A stretch of DNA of 64,000 nucleotides, taken from positions 248,001-312,000 of the forward strand of contig JAKEKT010000024.1 of assembly GCA_021495925.1 (NCBI GenBank), written 5' to 3'. The position numbers and the translations under genes are program-made. This document shows positions 24,070 through 35,732 of the stretch, one piece after another (the stretch's first letter is position 1; each line of letters opens with the position of its first letter). Source of the stretch: Diplodia intermedia (Eukaryota > Ascomycota > Dothideomycetes > Botryosphaeriales > Botryosphaeriaceae). Below the pieces are notes generated by a model that saw nothing but the letters and a program-made list of their open reading frames with translations, was not told the DNA's origin and made no database searches.

Positions 24070-24527
24070 CGCATGCCTCGGGCTAGAAAATCACGACTAC
24101 TGGAATGGAAAAGCAGTCTCGGTTAAGTAAATACACAGTAAATAAAAATTTGGTGCCGCAAAAGGCTCCGTCTGAGCCAAGGTGATTGGAGAACAAGCTT
24201 CGTCCCATATAGAAGAGCTTTGCCGGTGAAATTACCATGAGGGTCATATTCGGAGGTTCCTCAGGCCAGTGCACGCCGAGCGCCTTTGGTGTGGTGTTGG
24301 GGGAGGAGCGTCGGCGCTAACGATAAGATCTGGTCACGTGCGGCACACACTCGCTAAGCGGAAATTCGAACAACGGCCAAACCGCCTGCGCGACCCGACG
24401 GGACGACACCACCGACGACACCACCTCGAAGCTACGACAATCGACGCCAACGGTGAGCCCGACCTGCTCCGAGCTGCTGCCAATTTGCATCGCGCTGACA
24501 TTGCTCCCTTGCAGTCCCTAATTCAAG
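24070..24527. other. Intergenic, promoter and 5' UTR of the eL37 gene
   Basis: The first 200 bp are AT-rich and likely the 3' UTR and terminator of the RS-rich gene. From about 24340 the sequence turns into a CGAC-rich stretch running into the eL37 start. Confidence 0.5.
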
Positions 24528-25050
24528 ATGAGTACGTTCCCGACGACGACGGCGACCACGCGACTTTTCCTCGACGACGACAGACACTGACGACCACCAC
24601 AGCGAAGGGTACCTCCAGCTTCGGCAAGCGCCACAACAAGACGCACGTCCTTTGCAGGCGCTGCGGTTAGTAAACCCACCTGGAAACGGCTCGGCGACGG
24701 ATACAAGAGCAAGCAAGAGTCAAGGACGAAATACTGATGCGCCCGCCCTACAGGTCGCCGCTCCCTCCACGTTCAGAAGCACACTTGCGCCTCTTGCGGC
24801 TACCCTGCTGCCAAGGTCCGCAGCTGTACGTTCACCCCGCTCTGAATTCCCGAGATCCCTTGGACGACATCCCCTTAGCAAACGGACCGCGGCTGACACA
24901 GGATTCACTGCAGACAACTGGGGCGAGAAGGCCAAGAGGAGGCACACCACCGGTTCCGGCCGCATGAGGTACCTGAAGACGGTCCCCCGCAAGGCCAGCA
25001 ACAACTTCCAGCAGGGTATTGCCAAGCGCAAGGAGAGGCCGTCGGCGTAA
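24528..25050 (+). CDS. 60S ribosomal protein eL37
   Basis: Model: join(24528..24531, 24603..24665, 24754..24825, 24914..25050), 91 residues. The first coding exon is only 4 bp (ATG A), so no single open frame shows the true start. Introns are 71, 88 and 88 bp. The spliced protein begins MTKGTSSFGKRHNKTH, has the zinc ribbon cysteines C19, C22, C34 and C37 (CRRCG ... CASCG) and continues YNWGEKAKRRHTTGSGRMRYL, all diagnostic of eL37. It binds 25S rRNA near the exit tunnel. Three introns in a 276-bp CDS is intron-dense, as usual for fungal ribosomal protein genes. Confidence 0.97.
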
Positions 25051-26858
25051 ATCATGATCAAGTCGTAGACGGGACAGAATGGGGACGGTGGTGAAATTTC
25101 TTCCAAAAAGGCGTGGGGTATGTGGGTATACCACTACACGAATCGGAGTCTTTTCCTTGCAGGGGGCAAAAGAGGCAGTCATGCATTCCTGGATTGAATG
25201 AAGGAAGGATTTCTTGTCCTTTTCCTTCCTCGTGTTCTTTGATGAGAGCAAAACATCGAGTACATTGCCCAATGGAACCGCTCACCCGCGCCTACATTTG
25301 GACCCATACTTGTGGTTTTTGAGACATGGTACTGATGTTTAGGCGCTTCGGATTAGCGACTCACTTTCGGTCTCATTCCACCGAATATTACCATTGCCAC
25401 TTCCGCTCTTCGAACTGAACCACACCTGTACGAGGATCGCAATTTCGACCACCACCGCCCAGTCACATCGAATTTCGCCAAATTGTCTGCAGTCGACCTC
25501 GCATTTTGAAATCCCAAACGTTCCAGAAACGCAACATCCGCCACCACAAGGCCTGGCATGGTCGCAAAATTGTCTTCACCTACCCTTCCCCGTGTATAAA
25601 CATCCCAGTCTGTTCTGTGAATACTTGGAGATATTTCCAGTCAGTGATGCTGCGGGCCTTTCCGAGCTGTGGAGGTGTGAGCTGTTGCCGGATAATTCCA
25701 ATACCGAACTGGAGCGTTCAAATGCCATGACATCACCCATGAGTTTTAACCCGATGGCTGCATGCATTACTCTACACGATCAAGTCGATCAGCCGCGCCC
25801 AAAAGTGAAGACCGGCAAAATTACACATCGTGCGCGGAAAGACTTGACTGGTGACAACAGTTGCCGTAAGACCGATTCCATCGGACACAACATGTGTCCC
25901 TCAAACGCGGCTTTGAATTCCAGAACCTCCTTCGTTTAGCCCCAATCGTCCCTTCTACTCATACGATACTCAGATCTCCGTTACAAAACCTTATCACGAC
26001 ACAATCAATATTAGTCTATTTTCGGATCCATCAAGTAATGTGAGGCTTTTGATTTCACCGCTGGTGTTCACGCCGCTGCTGTTGCTGGCTTGCTTCTTGT
26101 CCTGCTGTATATCCCCCGACACATTCACTCCACTTTCGGTCGATAGAGCTGCGTCAGCACTCACGGGATATTGTGGCTTAACATCTCATTGCTCCCAAAC
26201 GCTCGCAATCTTTGTGGAGCTGTTGCGACCTCGCTTTTGTAGTCTGGTTTGGCGAAATCAGGCTGGCTAGCGATTCTGCCGCATCTCACCGTCTATCTGA
26301 TTGGGTGCATTGATTGGCTGGCTCCTGCGTTGTTCCCATTGTGATGATAGGAGCATTGCAGGATGTTGTGGCCGCATACGGTTGGCCAGATGGAGTATGA
26401 GATGAGCCAGGACATTTCTCCGAGGAGGAATATATCGAGAGGAGACTTACGCGTGTACAGTAAACTACTGGATAGGGAGTGAACAACTTTGTTCGTGAAC
26501 AATGGCTGCTTGATTACTTAAGACAGCGTTCTCCATCTTTGTGTTGAGCACTTCCGAGGGTCAAGGCTTGCTGATGGGTGGACATAATTCCTAAGCATCT
26601 TACATTTGTGAATGATTTATATTGTAGTCGCGACGACCTTCTTACATTGCACAAAACTCCGAAGTGAGCCGGAGCTGAGGTGAAGTCAGTTTCTTGGGAC
26701 AATAGTATGTGAATACCTATTGTAAACACATCGCCCAGTTTAAACACCCGTCGGACTGACTCGATCAACTTTTCTCCCTTCACCGACAACTCTAGAACAC
26801 AAACACAAAACCATCGCGATTTCTTCATAGTTCACCAATCACCCGGTAAGCTCAGCAA

Positions 26859-26866
26859 TATATAAA
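26859..26866 (+). promoter_or_regulatory. TATA box of the miniprotein gene
   Basis: TATATAAA lies 101 bp before the ATG at 26967. With a start site about 30-40 bp downstream this leaves a 5' UTR of roughly 60-70 nt containing the (CAA)n run. It is one of the clearest core promoters in the window. Confidence 0.6.
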
Positions 26867-26927
26867 CCCCACTCCGGGGTCAAGATAACCGCAACACAGA
26901 ATTCTCCAACTCCTCCAAAACCACTTA

Positions 26928-26961
26928 CCAACACCAACACCAACAACAACAACAACAACAG
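26928..26961 (+). repeat. (CAA)n run in a 5' leader
   Basis: ACC/CAA triplets end in about seven CAA repeats directly before the start codon at 26967. CAA-rich, unstructured leaders are known to favour ribosome scanning in yeasts, so this supports the small ORF being translated. The function here is inferred. Confidence 0.7.
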
Positions 26962-26966
26962 CAAAA

Positions 26967-27185
26967 ATGATGAAGGACGGCGGCCTCGTCATCGGCATCT
27001 GCTTCGGCGTCGTCGCCTTCTGCCTCTGCCTGCTCTGCTTCTTCGGCTGGCTGCGCAGCTCCGAGGAGGCGGTCGAGGTGGAAGCCGTCCTGGGCGAGCT
27101 GGAGCTGGAGGGCATGGCGCAGGAGCATCAGCAGAGGCTGCAGAGGCTGCACGAGCGTGGTGAAATCCCGGTTGCGGCCGAGTAA
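26967..27185 (+). CDS. Small single-pass membrane protein, unrecognised
   Basis: It has 72 residues and no intron. It starts MMKDGG, then a strongly hydrophobic Cys-rich segment, LVIGICFGVVAFCLCLLCFF (about residues 7-26), then GWLR and an acidic, amphipathic helix with two HQQRLQRLHERG-like patches. I do not recognise a family. Support for a real gene: a TATA box 101 bp upstream, an unstructured CAA leader, an A-rich start context (gcaaaaATGATGA), a TM followed by Arg, and GC-biased third positions. Expected topology is a short lumenal/outside N-terminus and cytosolic tail. Confidence 0.6.
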   Translation: MMKDGGLVIGICFGVVAFCLCLLCFFGWLRSSEEAVEVEAVLGELELEGMAQEHQQRLQRLHERGEIPVAAE

Positions 27186-27787
27186 GGGGGGACCTTTTTT
27201 CCATGCACGATTTGGCGGATGTTCGAGCTGGCTGGCTGGCTGCCTGCCTGCCTGGCTACATGCCTACCTGCCTTCTTCGGGGGGCGTTCGTCTGGAAAGG
27301 GAAGTGGATGATGGGGGAAAACCGGGGTAGAGAGGCGTACAGATGAGGGAAATTGAAACTACATGACCGTGCTACCTGCTCAATATCTTCTTCGTGTGAA
27401 AGTTGCTTTCAGTGCTTAAATCTTCTGCTGGCGGCGCATGCTGGCAAGCACTTCTTGTTTGAATGTGTCACTATACCTTTGCCGCAATTCCATATACATT
27501 TTACGTCCGCATAATACTTCATCTTCCCATGCGTTCGGCCTACATCCGCGATTTTGAACCTATTCCAATGTGGGTTAACGTGCCGAATACTCGTCGCCTG
27601 CTCGTTATTACCGCTCAATATCGCTACATTACCATTGTCCAGACCGTGAGTTCCCAAAGACTCCATTGCTGACTACTGGTCTAATCTATCCGCCAGGCCA
27701 AACCCCGTACAATTTACCTTATTCGACCCAACACGATGATGTAGAGGTATGAAAAATGATGCTTTCATGGCGAAAAGCACCCACGTA
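27186..27787. other. Intergenic with a CTGG/CTGC tetranucleotide run
   Basis: Between the miniprotein and the 3' end of ATG29. A degenerate tetranucleotide tract (ctggctggctggctgcctgcctgcctgg...) covers about 27227-27272. No gene is seen. Confidence 0.55.
27227..27272. repeat. Degenerate (CTGG/CTGC)n microsatellite
   Basis: About ten tandem tetranucleotides with G/C alternation in the fourth position, decaying at both ends, in the presumed 3' UTR of the miniprotein gene. Likely length-polymorphic. Confidence 0.7.
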
Positions 27788-29750
27788 TCAAGGCAAATAC
27801 TTACTCCTCAACGCCTGACTGATTGTGCTCATCCTGCTCAGGCCACCCTGATGCTGCATATGGCTGAGCAGCTGCTCCTCCAGCGCACTCTGCGTGACAC
27901 TCGCATCTACACGGACCGAATTAGCAAATCCCCCCTACCAAGAACGCGTCTCATCAAAGTAGCACCACTCACCGTCCAGATCACTGAAGCTGCTCCCCAT
28001 GCTCGGCGTGCCCTCGCTGCCCTCCCTCTTCATCCCCGGGCTCATCCGCGCCAGCTCGGCCCTATGCCGCGGGCTCAGCGCGCCGGCGGCCGGGCCGCCG
28101 GTGGAGCCTGGCGAGTACGGCGCGGTGACGGTGCCGGCGCGGCGTTTCTGCCTGCGGCCGGCGAAGGCGCCCTGGATGGCGGCCGAGCCGCTGTTGGTGC
28201 GTGGTCTGCCGTTGCCGCCGCCGTCGCCGCCGAGGCCGTCGTCGTTGTCTGTGCTGCGCGCGTCGCTGGTGGACGTGAAGGAGGCGTCCATTGTCGCCGC
28301 GCGGATGGGCTGCTTGCCTGCGGCTACGGAGGACATGGGAGGGCGGGATGCGCGGATGGTGCCGGTAGGGCCGTAACGAGTAGCCGCGGGTCCTGTGGAT
28401 CGCTGTTGGTCATGGTGGACGTGGGTGTGGGTGTGGGCGCGGCGAGGACCGGTGGAGGTGCCGTGATGCTGGGCCTGCTTGGTGTTGGGAGCGGTACGGC
28501 GGCGAGTGGGCACGGCAAATGGAAGGAATTCGTCGTCGTCGTCGTCATCATCGCCATCGGAGCGCTCGTCGCCGGCACGGTTGCCGTAGTCTACAGTTTC
28601 GTCGAATTCGATATCCACATCGTCTAGACGGGGCAAACCAGGCTTGGCTGGGCGGGACATGAAGCGCGGCGGACGCTTAAACAGCTGGCTTCGACGGATG
28701 GGGTTATCCTTGTCATCATCCGAAGATGAAGACTCTGATTCGGATTGGGACATCTGCATGGAAGCCGGGCTGACGGTCCTGCTATGGTTACGGCTTGTTT
28801 CGGCCGTTGGTTCAAGCGTCGGAGAAGCCCTGCGCGGTGCAGGCGGGAAAGACGAACGAAACGAGCTGCGCAGCGGCTGTCGAGGGCTCTGAGGCTGCTG
28901 CTGAAGACGGCTCTGAGTGATAGTCGTAGTTGACGGCGTACGTGAGAGTTGGCCTGCAACATCAGCCATTAGTCTTTCCCTCCACTCCCTGGGCAAGCAA
29001 CACGAGCTACCTACCTCCCACCACCGGCGACGCAAGCGCCGGCGACGCAACTGCCTGCCTCCAAGGCACCGGACTATCCCTCGTCGACCTGATCGACAAC
29101 GCGCTCACCCTTCCCTGCGCCGCGGAGGCACCGCCGCCGCCGCCGCCGCCGCCGCCACTTCCCCCTCTCTTCATCGGCACACTCCCCACATTCCCGCTCC
29201 CACTGCCCGCCGCCGCCGCCGCCGTGCCCTGTCCCGCACCCGCCCCCGCAGCAGCTCCGCCGCCAACCTTCCTCATCTGCGCCCTCACATGCTGCAGATG
29301 CCTCTCATACAGCCAGGCCGCCTGCTGCAGAATGAACCCCTGCCCGACCTCGAACCGCGTCGCCAACTCCTGCCAGTTGATCTCGCGCCGCTGCTCGCCT
29401 CCGCCGCCGCCGCTGCTCATCGGCCGGCTGATGATCTTCCACAGGGCCTGGTCCTTGGTCACGTCCCACTCGACCTGCGCCGGATCCACGAAGTCGCCGC
29501 GCGCGAACGGCAGCCGCACCAGCACCGTGTAGTGCACCTTCGGCGTCGCCAGCGGCGTCGCGGGGGCGCCGCCGGCGCCGCCGACGACGCTGGTCCGTTT
29601 GGTGCTGGGGGTCGTGGTGGCGTTGGAGAGCGTGCGGGTGCGTGCGCGTTGCCTGGTGGCGGAAAGGGGAGGGGACGAGGCTGCTGTGGTTTGAGGCGGT
29701 GGAGCTCCCGCGGCGGCGGCGGACGGCGCAGGAGGAGGAGGCGGTGCCAT
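27788..29750 (-). CDS. ATG29: Autophagy-related protein 29
   Basis: Model: complement(join(27788..27906, 27973..28953, 29015..29750)), 611 residues, introns 66 and 61 bp, from the ATG at 29750. The ATG29 core is at about residues 70-160: VHYTVLVRLPFARGDFVDP, VEWDVTKDQALWKIISRP, INWQELATRFEVGQGFILQQ, AAWLYERHLQHVRAQMRKV. Intron 2 restores the conserved C-terminal motif SFSDLDDASVTQSALEEQLL...MSTISQAL. Atg29 with Atg17 and Atg31 scaffolds the pre-autophagosomal structure. The rest is disordered, with poly-Gly, poly-Ala and Asp-rich tracts. A GTAAGT near the stop could be another donor site, but the read-through end SKYLP fits the family. Confidence 0.92.
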
Positions 29751-30230
29751 GGTGGGATGGCGTGGGCGTGCGGGTGTCAGTGGTGTGTGGTGACTGTCCG
29801 CATGAATGCCGTTGTTGACGGGTGGGCCGCGTTGCAAGGCAGTTGGTGGTGCACAAGCAGCAGCTAGAAGGTGATGTGATGGGATGGCGTGCAGCTCCCC
29901 CGGCGCGATAAGAAGGCGATAAGGCCTTCCCCGGACTCGAAGGCGGCTGCTTTACCGCATTTGGCGGGAGAGCCGCCGCCGATCGCGGAGGTCCTCACGG
30001 TAGCAGCTCATCTGGAGACATTGGAATATACTGTCGCGTGACTATACAATAAAAGTTGAATTGATGCTGCTATGTGCGCTTAGTTTTCGCAGCCATATTG
30101 AATCTTTTGTGACCACCCATTTTCGCCATGCTATGCTTTTCCTTGCATCAGATTGCCAGCCCAGACCATAAATTCCCAATAACGCCATCGATGCGGAGTA
30201 TTGCGTTTCGCTTTCCAAAAACAACTGCTC
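29751..30230. other. Intergenic, ATG29 promoter
   Basis: 480 bp between the ATG29 start and the siroheme synthase stop. Open frames upstream of 29750 in the ATG29 frame start with TTG. No gene is seen. Confidence 0.5.
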
Positions 30231-31922
30231 TCAGGCAACAACGGCCTCAGCTCCCTTCAGCATCTCCAAGTCGCCTTCCACGCTCAACTCCTCAAATCCT
30301 TTGAAGCCTTCTTCGACGACCCACTTCTGGCCTCCCTTCCACAAAACCTCGCATGCCGGACCCACAACGAGCAGACCCGGCGGCCTGCTGCCCTCTTCCT
30401 CGATCGCAGCGCATACGTACTCCAATGTCGTCCTGATGACGCGCTGATCGGGACAACTCGCACGCTCCAGCACCGCGCAAGGCGTCTCCTTCGGCCACTT
30501 CTTCGCTTCGTCGAGCACCAAGCTGTCAATGAGCGCGGACAACCTATGAAGCGCCATCAAGAACACTACAGTCCTGGTCGGGACGTATGCGGGCGGATCG
30601 GGAGCGGCGCCCTTTCTGCCGGTACCGGTGCAGATGAGGACCTGATCGGCAACACTGCGATGGGTGGGAGGGATGGCTGCGAATAGAGGGGCGCTGAGGG
30701 CGGATGTGATGCCGGGGAGCACGGTCGGGATGTGCCCGTGGGCGCGGAAAAAGTCGTACTCCTCAGCACCGCGGCCGTAGATGTACGGATCGCCCTGCTT
30801 GAGACGCACGACCGTCTTGCCCGCCTGCAGACCCTCGAGGCCCAACTGGAGCAGCTCCTCTTGCGCTTTGTCGGCATTGCCGGGGAACTTGCGGGCGATG
30901 AAGACGGTTGTGCGGCGTGGGACGAGAGCGAGGACGGGCTCGGGAACGAGCTTGTCGGCGAGGATGAGGTCGGCGGATAGGATGGCCTTGTGGGTTGCGC
31001 GCGTGAGGAGATCGGGGTTGCCCGGACCGGAGCCCGCGAGGATGATGCGGCCTCTTCTGCGGCGCTGGTCCACCACGCCCGGGCTGAGGCCAGAGCTCTC
31101 GGAGTTTGAGTAGCTGCGCAAAACTGCCTCCACATCCTCGTCCGTGATGCCTGCTAACCGGCGAAGGGGCCAGTATTCACAGATCTGGGCTAGCCAGCGC
31201 ATGCGCCGACTGCGCGCAGCCTCTGCATCCTCTGGTGTCACCAGTTTGTTGAAATTCGCGTTCTGGCCCGCGTCATCCTCCTCGGCTTCAGGATCCATGG
31301 AGAGCTCGGCGGCGTGGTCCTCCTCCCAAATCCTTCTCCGCATGACACCAAGCCTGTCAACTGCTTGGCCGAGGTCGGAAGGCAGAGACGCCACGATTTC
31401 TCGGCGTATGCGCGCGGACAGTTTGCAACCCTTGCCAGAGGTTGTCACTCCAATTTGTAGCGGACCATCCGTGTGGGTGGAGAGGAGTGTGAAGGTACAA
31501 AGATTCGGCGCATCGGCAACATTGACGGGGATCCTCAGGCGCCGGCATAGCGTGGAAATATGTGTGCCTGTGGAGTGGCAGTTAGCAGTCGGTCCATACT
31601 AGTCCAGGTGTGCGCAAGACGTACTCAGAGTGGCCTTGCCACCCAGCGTCACGAAGACAGCATCCACAACTCGATCGACTTCTTCTCTACCCAACGTTGT
31701 CAAGTCGCCGTCCTCGAAGTCGCGCTTGACCCACGCGACTTCGCCGTCGTCGATGCGCTTCATGAGACCATAATGTATGCTTGCATTCTCGGGAGCGACG
31801 AGGACCGGTTTGGCGCCGACTTCGAGAGCGCGCGTGCAGCGGGCGCCGGCGAGCGGGTTGGAGCCGACGATGAGGTGGACGTGATCGGTCGAGTCGACAG
31901 CCGTGAGTAATGCGGGAGCCAT
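30231..31922 (-). CDS. Siroheme synthase: MET8-like dehydrogenase fused to MET1-like uroporphyrinogen-III methyltransferase
   Basis: Model: complement(join(30231..31567, 31625..31922)), 544 residues, one 57-bp intron. The N-terminal half is the precorrin-2 dehydrogenase/ferrochelatase type: HVHLIVGSNPLAGARCTRALE, VLVAPEN, VDAVFVTLGG, IPVNVADAPNLCTF, SARIRREIVASLP. The C-terminal half is an SAM-dependent tetrapyrrole methylase: GRIILAGSGPGNPDLLT (P-loop about 278-282), LILADKLV, VRLKQGDPYIYGRGAEE, TVLPGITSA. Together they convert uroporphyrinogen III to siroheme, the cofactor of sulfite and nitrite reductases. Yeast encodes these as two genes; fusion is the usual filamentous-fungal arrangement and parallels bacterial CysG. 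The start ATG at 31922 gives MAPALLTAVDSTDHVH. Confidence 0.93.
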
Positions 31923-32932
31923 GAGGGGCGCTTCAAATCTCGATGCACAAAGCCACACGTTAAGAATAAGCAACAGTACCGGAATTCCGCGAGGGGCGAG
32001 TCCAAGCAATTAAAGAAGCACGCAGACACGGAGTGTCATCGGAGGCACAGCCATTTAATTATGGGTCGCCAGGCGCGCAGCGGCCTTTGAAGAAATTCCA
32101 GCGAATGGCCGATGGCGCAATCGCAAAAGTTCTTATCGATACGCCGGCGATCCCGCCTTCGGCCTAGCTCGGAGAAGCTGCCCGCGGAAAAGTCGCTGGC
32201 CCAGCTGCCCAAAACAACGTCTCCGGTGAGTGAGGAGATAAGGCGTTGCGCTGCACCGTTAGAGGATACGATGCCGTCAAGCTACATCTGCGTGGTGCAT
32301 GGGGCCGCGGAGACTGTGCAGATAGATCTCCTGACGTCCCGTGAACAACGGCATTGTTGGCAATCCCGGCCCGCCTATTGGATGCCGATGTTGCCGATGT
32401 AGGAGCTGCTTCGGCATTCTGAATGCCGTCTGTTGCAATTGCTACTAGTCAAGAAAGCCCGACGCACAGAGACCAACTACTACACAGATTTTGCGAGTCA
32501 GCTGCCAGTTGCCTCCGAACTATGGCCAGTCTTCTACATTGAAACGTCACGGTTGCGGTATTAGGTAGACTCAGAGCTTGTCGTACTTTTAAGCACAGGG
32601 GCCCTGCAACTTATGCATGAGCAAGGCATCAAAAGTAGATTTCGTCGTTTTCTTATAGATTTCTATCATATACAGCGATCGTGTTCATGCTGGTATCAAA
32701 CGCAGCTGTAAACCATTAAAAATGACAAAAGTATGGCAATAAACAGTGAACGCTCATATCGCTAAATAGTGCCACCACAAATCTCTGTACATCATCAGTC
32801 TGTGTCGACCCTGGCCTCAAAGCATTGCAGTCGTGGTATCATCCATCTCCCGTTCCTTGCCGTAGTCGCAGAAAGCCGACTAAATGCTTGGTGTATTTTT
32901 GAATTCCTTCGCTGACTTGGTCAGACATTAGC
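31923..32932. other. Intergenic, no supported gene
   Basis: One small ATG frame at 32112-32402 (96 codons) has no recognisable feature or clear promoter. From 32560 the sequence is AT-rich and likely contains the SUR7-family terminator. Confidence 0.5.
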
Positions 32933-33852
32933 TTAAGAGTAGTCGTCCTTGACGCGGCGCTGGCTCTCCGCATCAATGAAGCTACCGCGCGAGCGGGTGC
33001 TGCCCTTGCGACCGAAGAAGCTGCGTTTGGTGTAGACGCTATCCTTGCGGTGAGCGCCACTCATGCAGAACAAGACGGTGGAAAGCAAGAAGCAAGCCAT
33101 GGCAGACCACGTGAACGCATAGGCCTTGACGCCCAGGCGAGCGGATTGGTTGTTGCTCTTGAAGGCATCGCGGCCCTGCACAGTCCACGCGCTAGTACAA
33201 GTCAGCCGAGGTAAAGGGAAAAAACATGGGCACGTCGGATGACAGTGACTTACGTCATCAAAGCTGCGGTGATAGTCTGGAAGAAGAGCGCGACGAAGGT
33301 GTTGAAGCCGGACAGGTAGCCACCAAGCCTGCTGCAAAGAGCAAGCAGTCCGGTGAGGAGAGCGATGGCGGCAAAGAAGAGCGCGATCAAGTAGAAGGCA
33401 AACATGAATCGCGAGAGATAATAGTAGTGGTGGGTCCTGTAGAAGTGTCAGCCGCTGTTTTGCTCCTGAATGAACCAGGAATCCACACGTACCCAGTGAA
33501 CTGGTCGGGAACACCAGTGCTGGTGCCAAAGTTGCGAGGCGGGTCAAAAGGCAAGGCAGGAACAACGGCGCCGCAGTTGGCATTGTGACCATTGCTGTCT
33601 GTTCCACAAACGGACCAAAACGTCCATCTTGATGGATTCCTGGTACCCGGGGATACACCGTCCGTTGAGGCTTCCAGGAAATAAATCTGATTCTCCGGGG
33701 TGCCGCTAATGCCTCCAGACAAAATGACGAGGAACTGGAGAACAATGCCGCCAGCCAGGAGGATCAAGGCAGCGAAACTGAGGAGCGGGCCTTGGGCATG
33801 GTCAGAGTATGCACGTCGACGGTTGACGGGCGGCCGACTTACGGGCTGCCAT
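32933..33852 (-). CDS. SUR7/PalI-family plasma-membrane protein
   Basis: Model: complement(join(32933..33191, 33254..33436, 33493..33790, 33843..33852)), 249 residues, introns 62, 56 and 52 bp. The first coding exon is 10 bp (ATG GCA GCC C). The protein has four membrane segments: MAARPLLSFAALILLAGGIV; around RFMFAFYLIALFFAAIALLTG; around FNTFVALFFQTITAALM; and AYAFTWSAMACFLLSTVLFC. The large loop after TM1 contains the SUR7-type WTFWSVCG and HNANCG cysteines. The tail is basic (HRKDSVYTKRSFFGRKG). Family members mark eisosome/MCC patches and affect cell-wall integrity. Confidence 0.9.
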
Positions 33853-34605
33853 CTTGGTGGTGGAATGCGACGGGCGAGTGTGGGGCGCAGGGGTCCGCGA
33901 GTGGAGGGTGCTCACTGATGGAACGCAGGGTCAGCAGTGTGCGCTGCAGGAGAGTGGGCGAATTGCAGAGCTGCGCGTGCGTACCAGGAGCTGCAAGATG
34001 AAACAGATGGTGTTTAAAAGCCAGGAGGGTGTGGAGCACGTAGGTTTTTGAGCAGTGGGAGCCCGGAAGTTCGGCGTGAGGTCATGGCGCCTTCAGTGCA
34101 GGTGATTAGCATGCGCCGGCTCTACGTCACCGCCACGCCGCTTCCGAACGAACTCGCGCCGGCCAAGCGCTGCTCAGCAGGTGCGCTCTTCTGCGCCCTG
34201 GACCCTCGAAAGTGGACCGTCTCCGCCGCGATCGGCCGTGGCGGTCTGCTGCGCGACTATTGTCTCTGTGTCTCGCCTCGTTCTTTTGCAAGCAGCGCCG
34301 GTCTCATTGTCTCTCGGTGTGCAGCGAGCCAGCACGCTACAGCGGGCGGCAGGCTTGTTGCAGGAAGGAGCCGGGCGCCGCGTGCCTGAACCCTGCGCAG
34401 CTGTCATGGCGATGCGCACGCCCCAAATGCCTGCCGCAGATCAGTCGGTGCGATCCGACCAGAAAGCGTGCCGATCGCACCCTAAACAAGCCACATCACC
34501 TGCGCCGAGCTCCACCGACCGCGACACACAGCTCTTCCCACGCTCTCCCAAGCTCCGAATCCTTTTGACCCTGCATTCGCCATCCGCTGCACCGTCCGTG
34601 TCCCC
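33853..34605. other. Divergent intergenic region, SUR7-like / RAV2
   Basis: 753 bp with both promoters. Open frames here are short and overlap on several strands. No motif stands out. Confidence 0.5.
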
Positions 34606-35732
34606 ATGGCTACCACGGTCTGGCCGCCGATCCCCAAGGACGAGCTCGTCCGGGAAGAGGACGCCGCTGTGGTACTCCTCCCCGCTTTGGTGCACAGCCC
34701 TCCGCGATCTTGCTAACCATCCGCTGTCCCAGGCCCGCGAGCTAGAATGGCTGCTGTCGTCGCTTCGCACCACCCTCAAATCCCTCAAGTCCGGCCTCGA
34801 GGATTGTGCCGCTCTGCTAGCCCCGACAGAGCATGGGTCCACATTGGTTGTGTCTACCGTGAGGTCTGAAAGCCTGAAGGGCTTCGTGACGCGTGTGGGT
34901 ACGCGTATAGTGAAGGGCGTACGTATTTCCCGCGGCTTCGCCGCAAGCTTGCGCAAACTTTGACGGCTGAGCCCTGCAGGACATCAAGCTACGCCTCCCT
35001 AGTCTGCCTCCGCCGCGCGGTGCGACCAGCTACCCGCTTACCATCTCGCAACAACCGGAAGCATCGACCCTGGTCATTGAACAGCTGACTGCCGCGCGGA
35101 CTCACATAAACTCCTGTCTGGATGTCGTCGACGTAACTACATGGGCCGGTGACGCGAAAAACGCGAATTACATCTCGGGGCAACTGCAGCTGTTATATGA
35201 TAACATCGAAGATGCTCGTCAGGCTTTGAAAGGGAGCCCAGAGGTGCGGCCTCAGTGGTGGGATCATCCGGCGGACGAGAAGGTCAGTCTTTTCGGACGA
35301 GCAGCCCTTCTTCACACGCAGCTTGCGCATCTTGGCATGAGTATGTCGAGAACTGGCTGACACTATCTACAGATATTCGACCCGCCGTTGCCGTCCGAAG
35401 TCTCGGTTCATTTGTACCTCCAAGACGCCGGTATAATTCTTGAGATCCGCACGTTAGAGCCATGGACTGGCGACGATGGCAGTATTTTCGGCTTTCGCAA
35501 AGCTATTGCGGGTGCCCTTGGCGTCTCGCATGCTCCATTGCACGACGAAGCGGAGAAGGTGTTTACATATCGCGAGCAGGAAGTGAAAGTCAAGGAAAAG
35601 ATCAAGGTGGAAACACAAGATCCAAATTTGATCTCAGCAATGGCCAAGCTGAATGCTCTGGAGCACCATGTGGCTCTCAGCAGGAAAGCTCTAGATATCG
35701 TCATGGGGAAGAACGACGACGATGAGAGGTAG
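34606..35732 (+). CDS. RAVE complex subunit 2 / Rogdi homologue
   Basis: Model: join(34606..34671, 34733..34918, 34980..35282, 35373..35732), 304 residues, introns 61, 61 and 90 bp. The Rogdi leucine-zipper family (PF10259) is recognised from ARELEWLLSSLRTTLKSLK, EHGSTLVVSTVRSESLKGF, VTRVGTRIVKGDIKLRLPSL, NANYISGQLQLLYDNIEDAR, FDPPLPSEVSVHLYLQDAG and HDEAEKVFTYREQEVKVKEK. In yeast Rav2 joins Rav1 and Skp1 in RAVE, which reassembles the vacuolar H+-ATPase after glucose return. The length is in the family range. All four exons join in frame, and the first intron has a clear GCTAAC branch point. Confidence 0.88.

Larger units (their letters stand above)
25051..26966. other. Gene-free interval
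   Basis: No supported gene in 1.9 kb. A 181-codon open frame at 25394-25939 starts with TTG, overlaps other frames and has no recognisable domain. The last 130 bp hold the TATA box and CAA-rich leader of the miniprotein gene. Confidence 0.5.

Noticed and set aside
25394..25939. 181-codon frame downstream of eL37
   Set aside because: It starts with TTG, has no homology I recognise, and overlaps a competing frame at 25506-25730.
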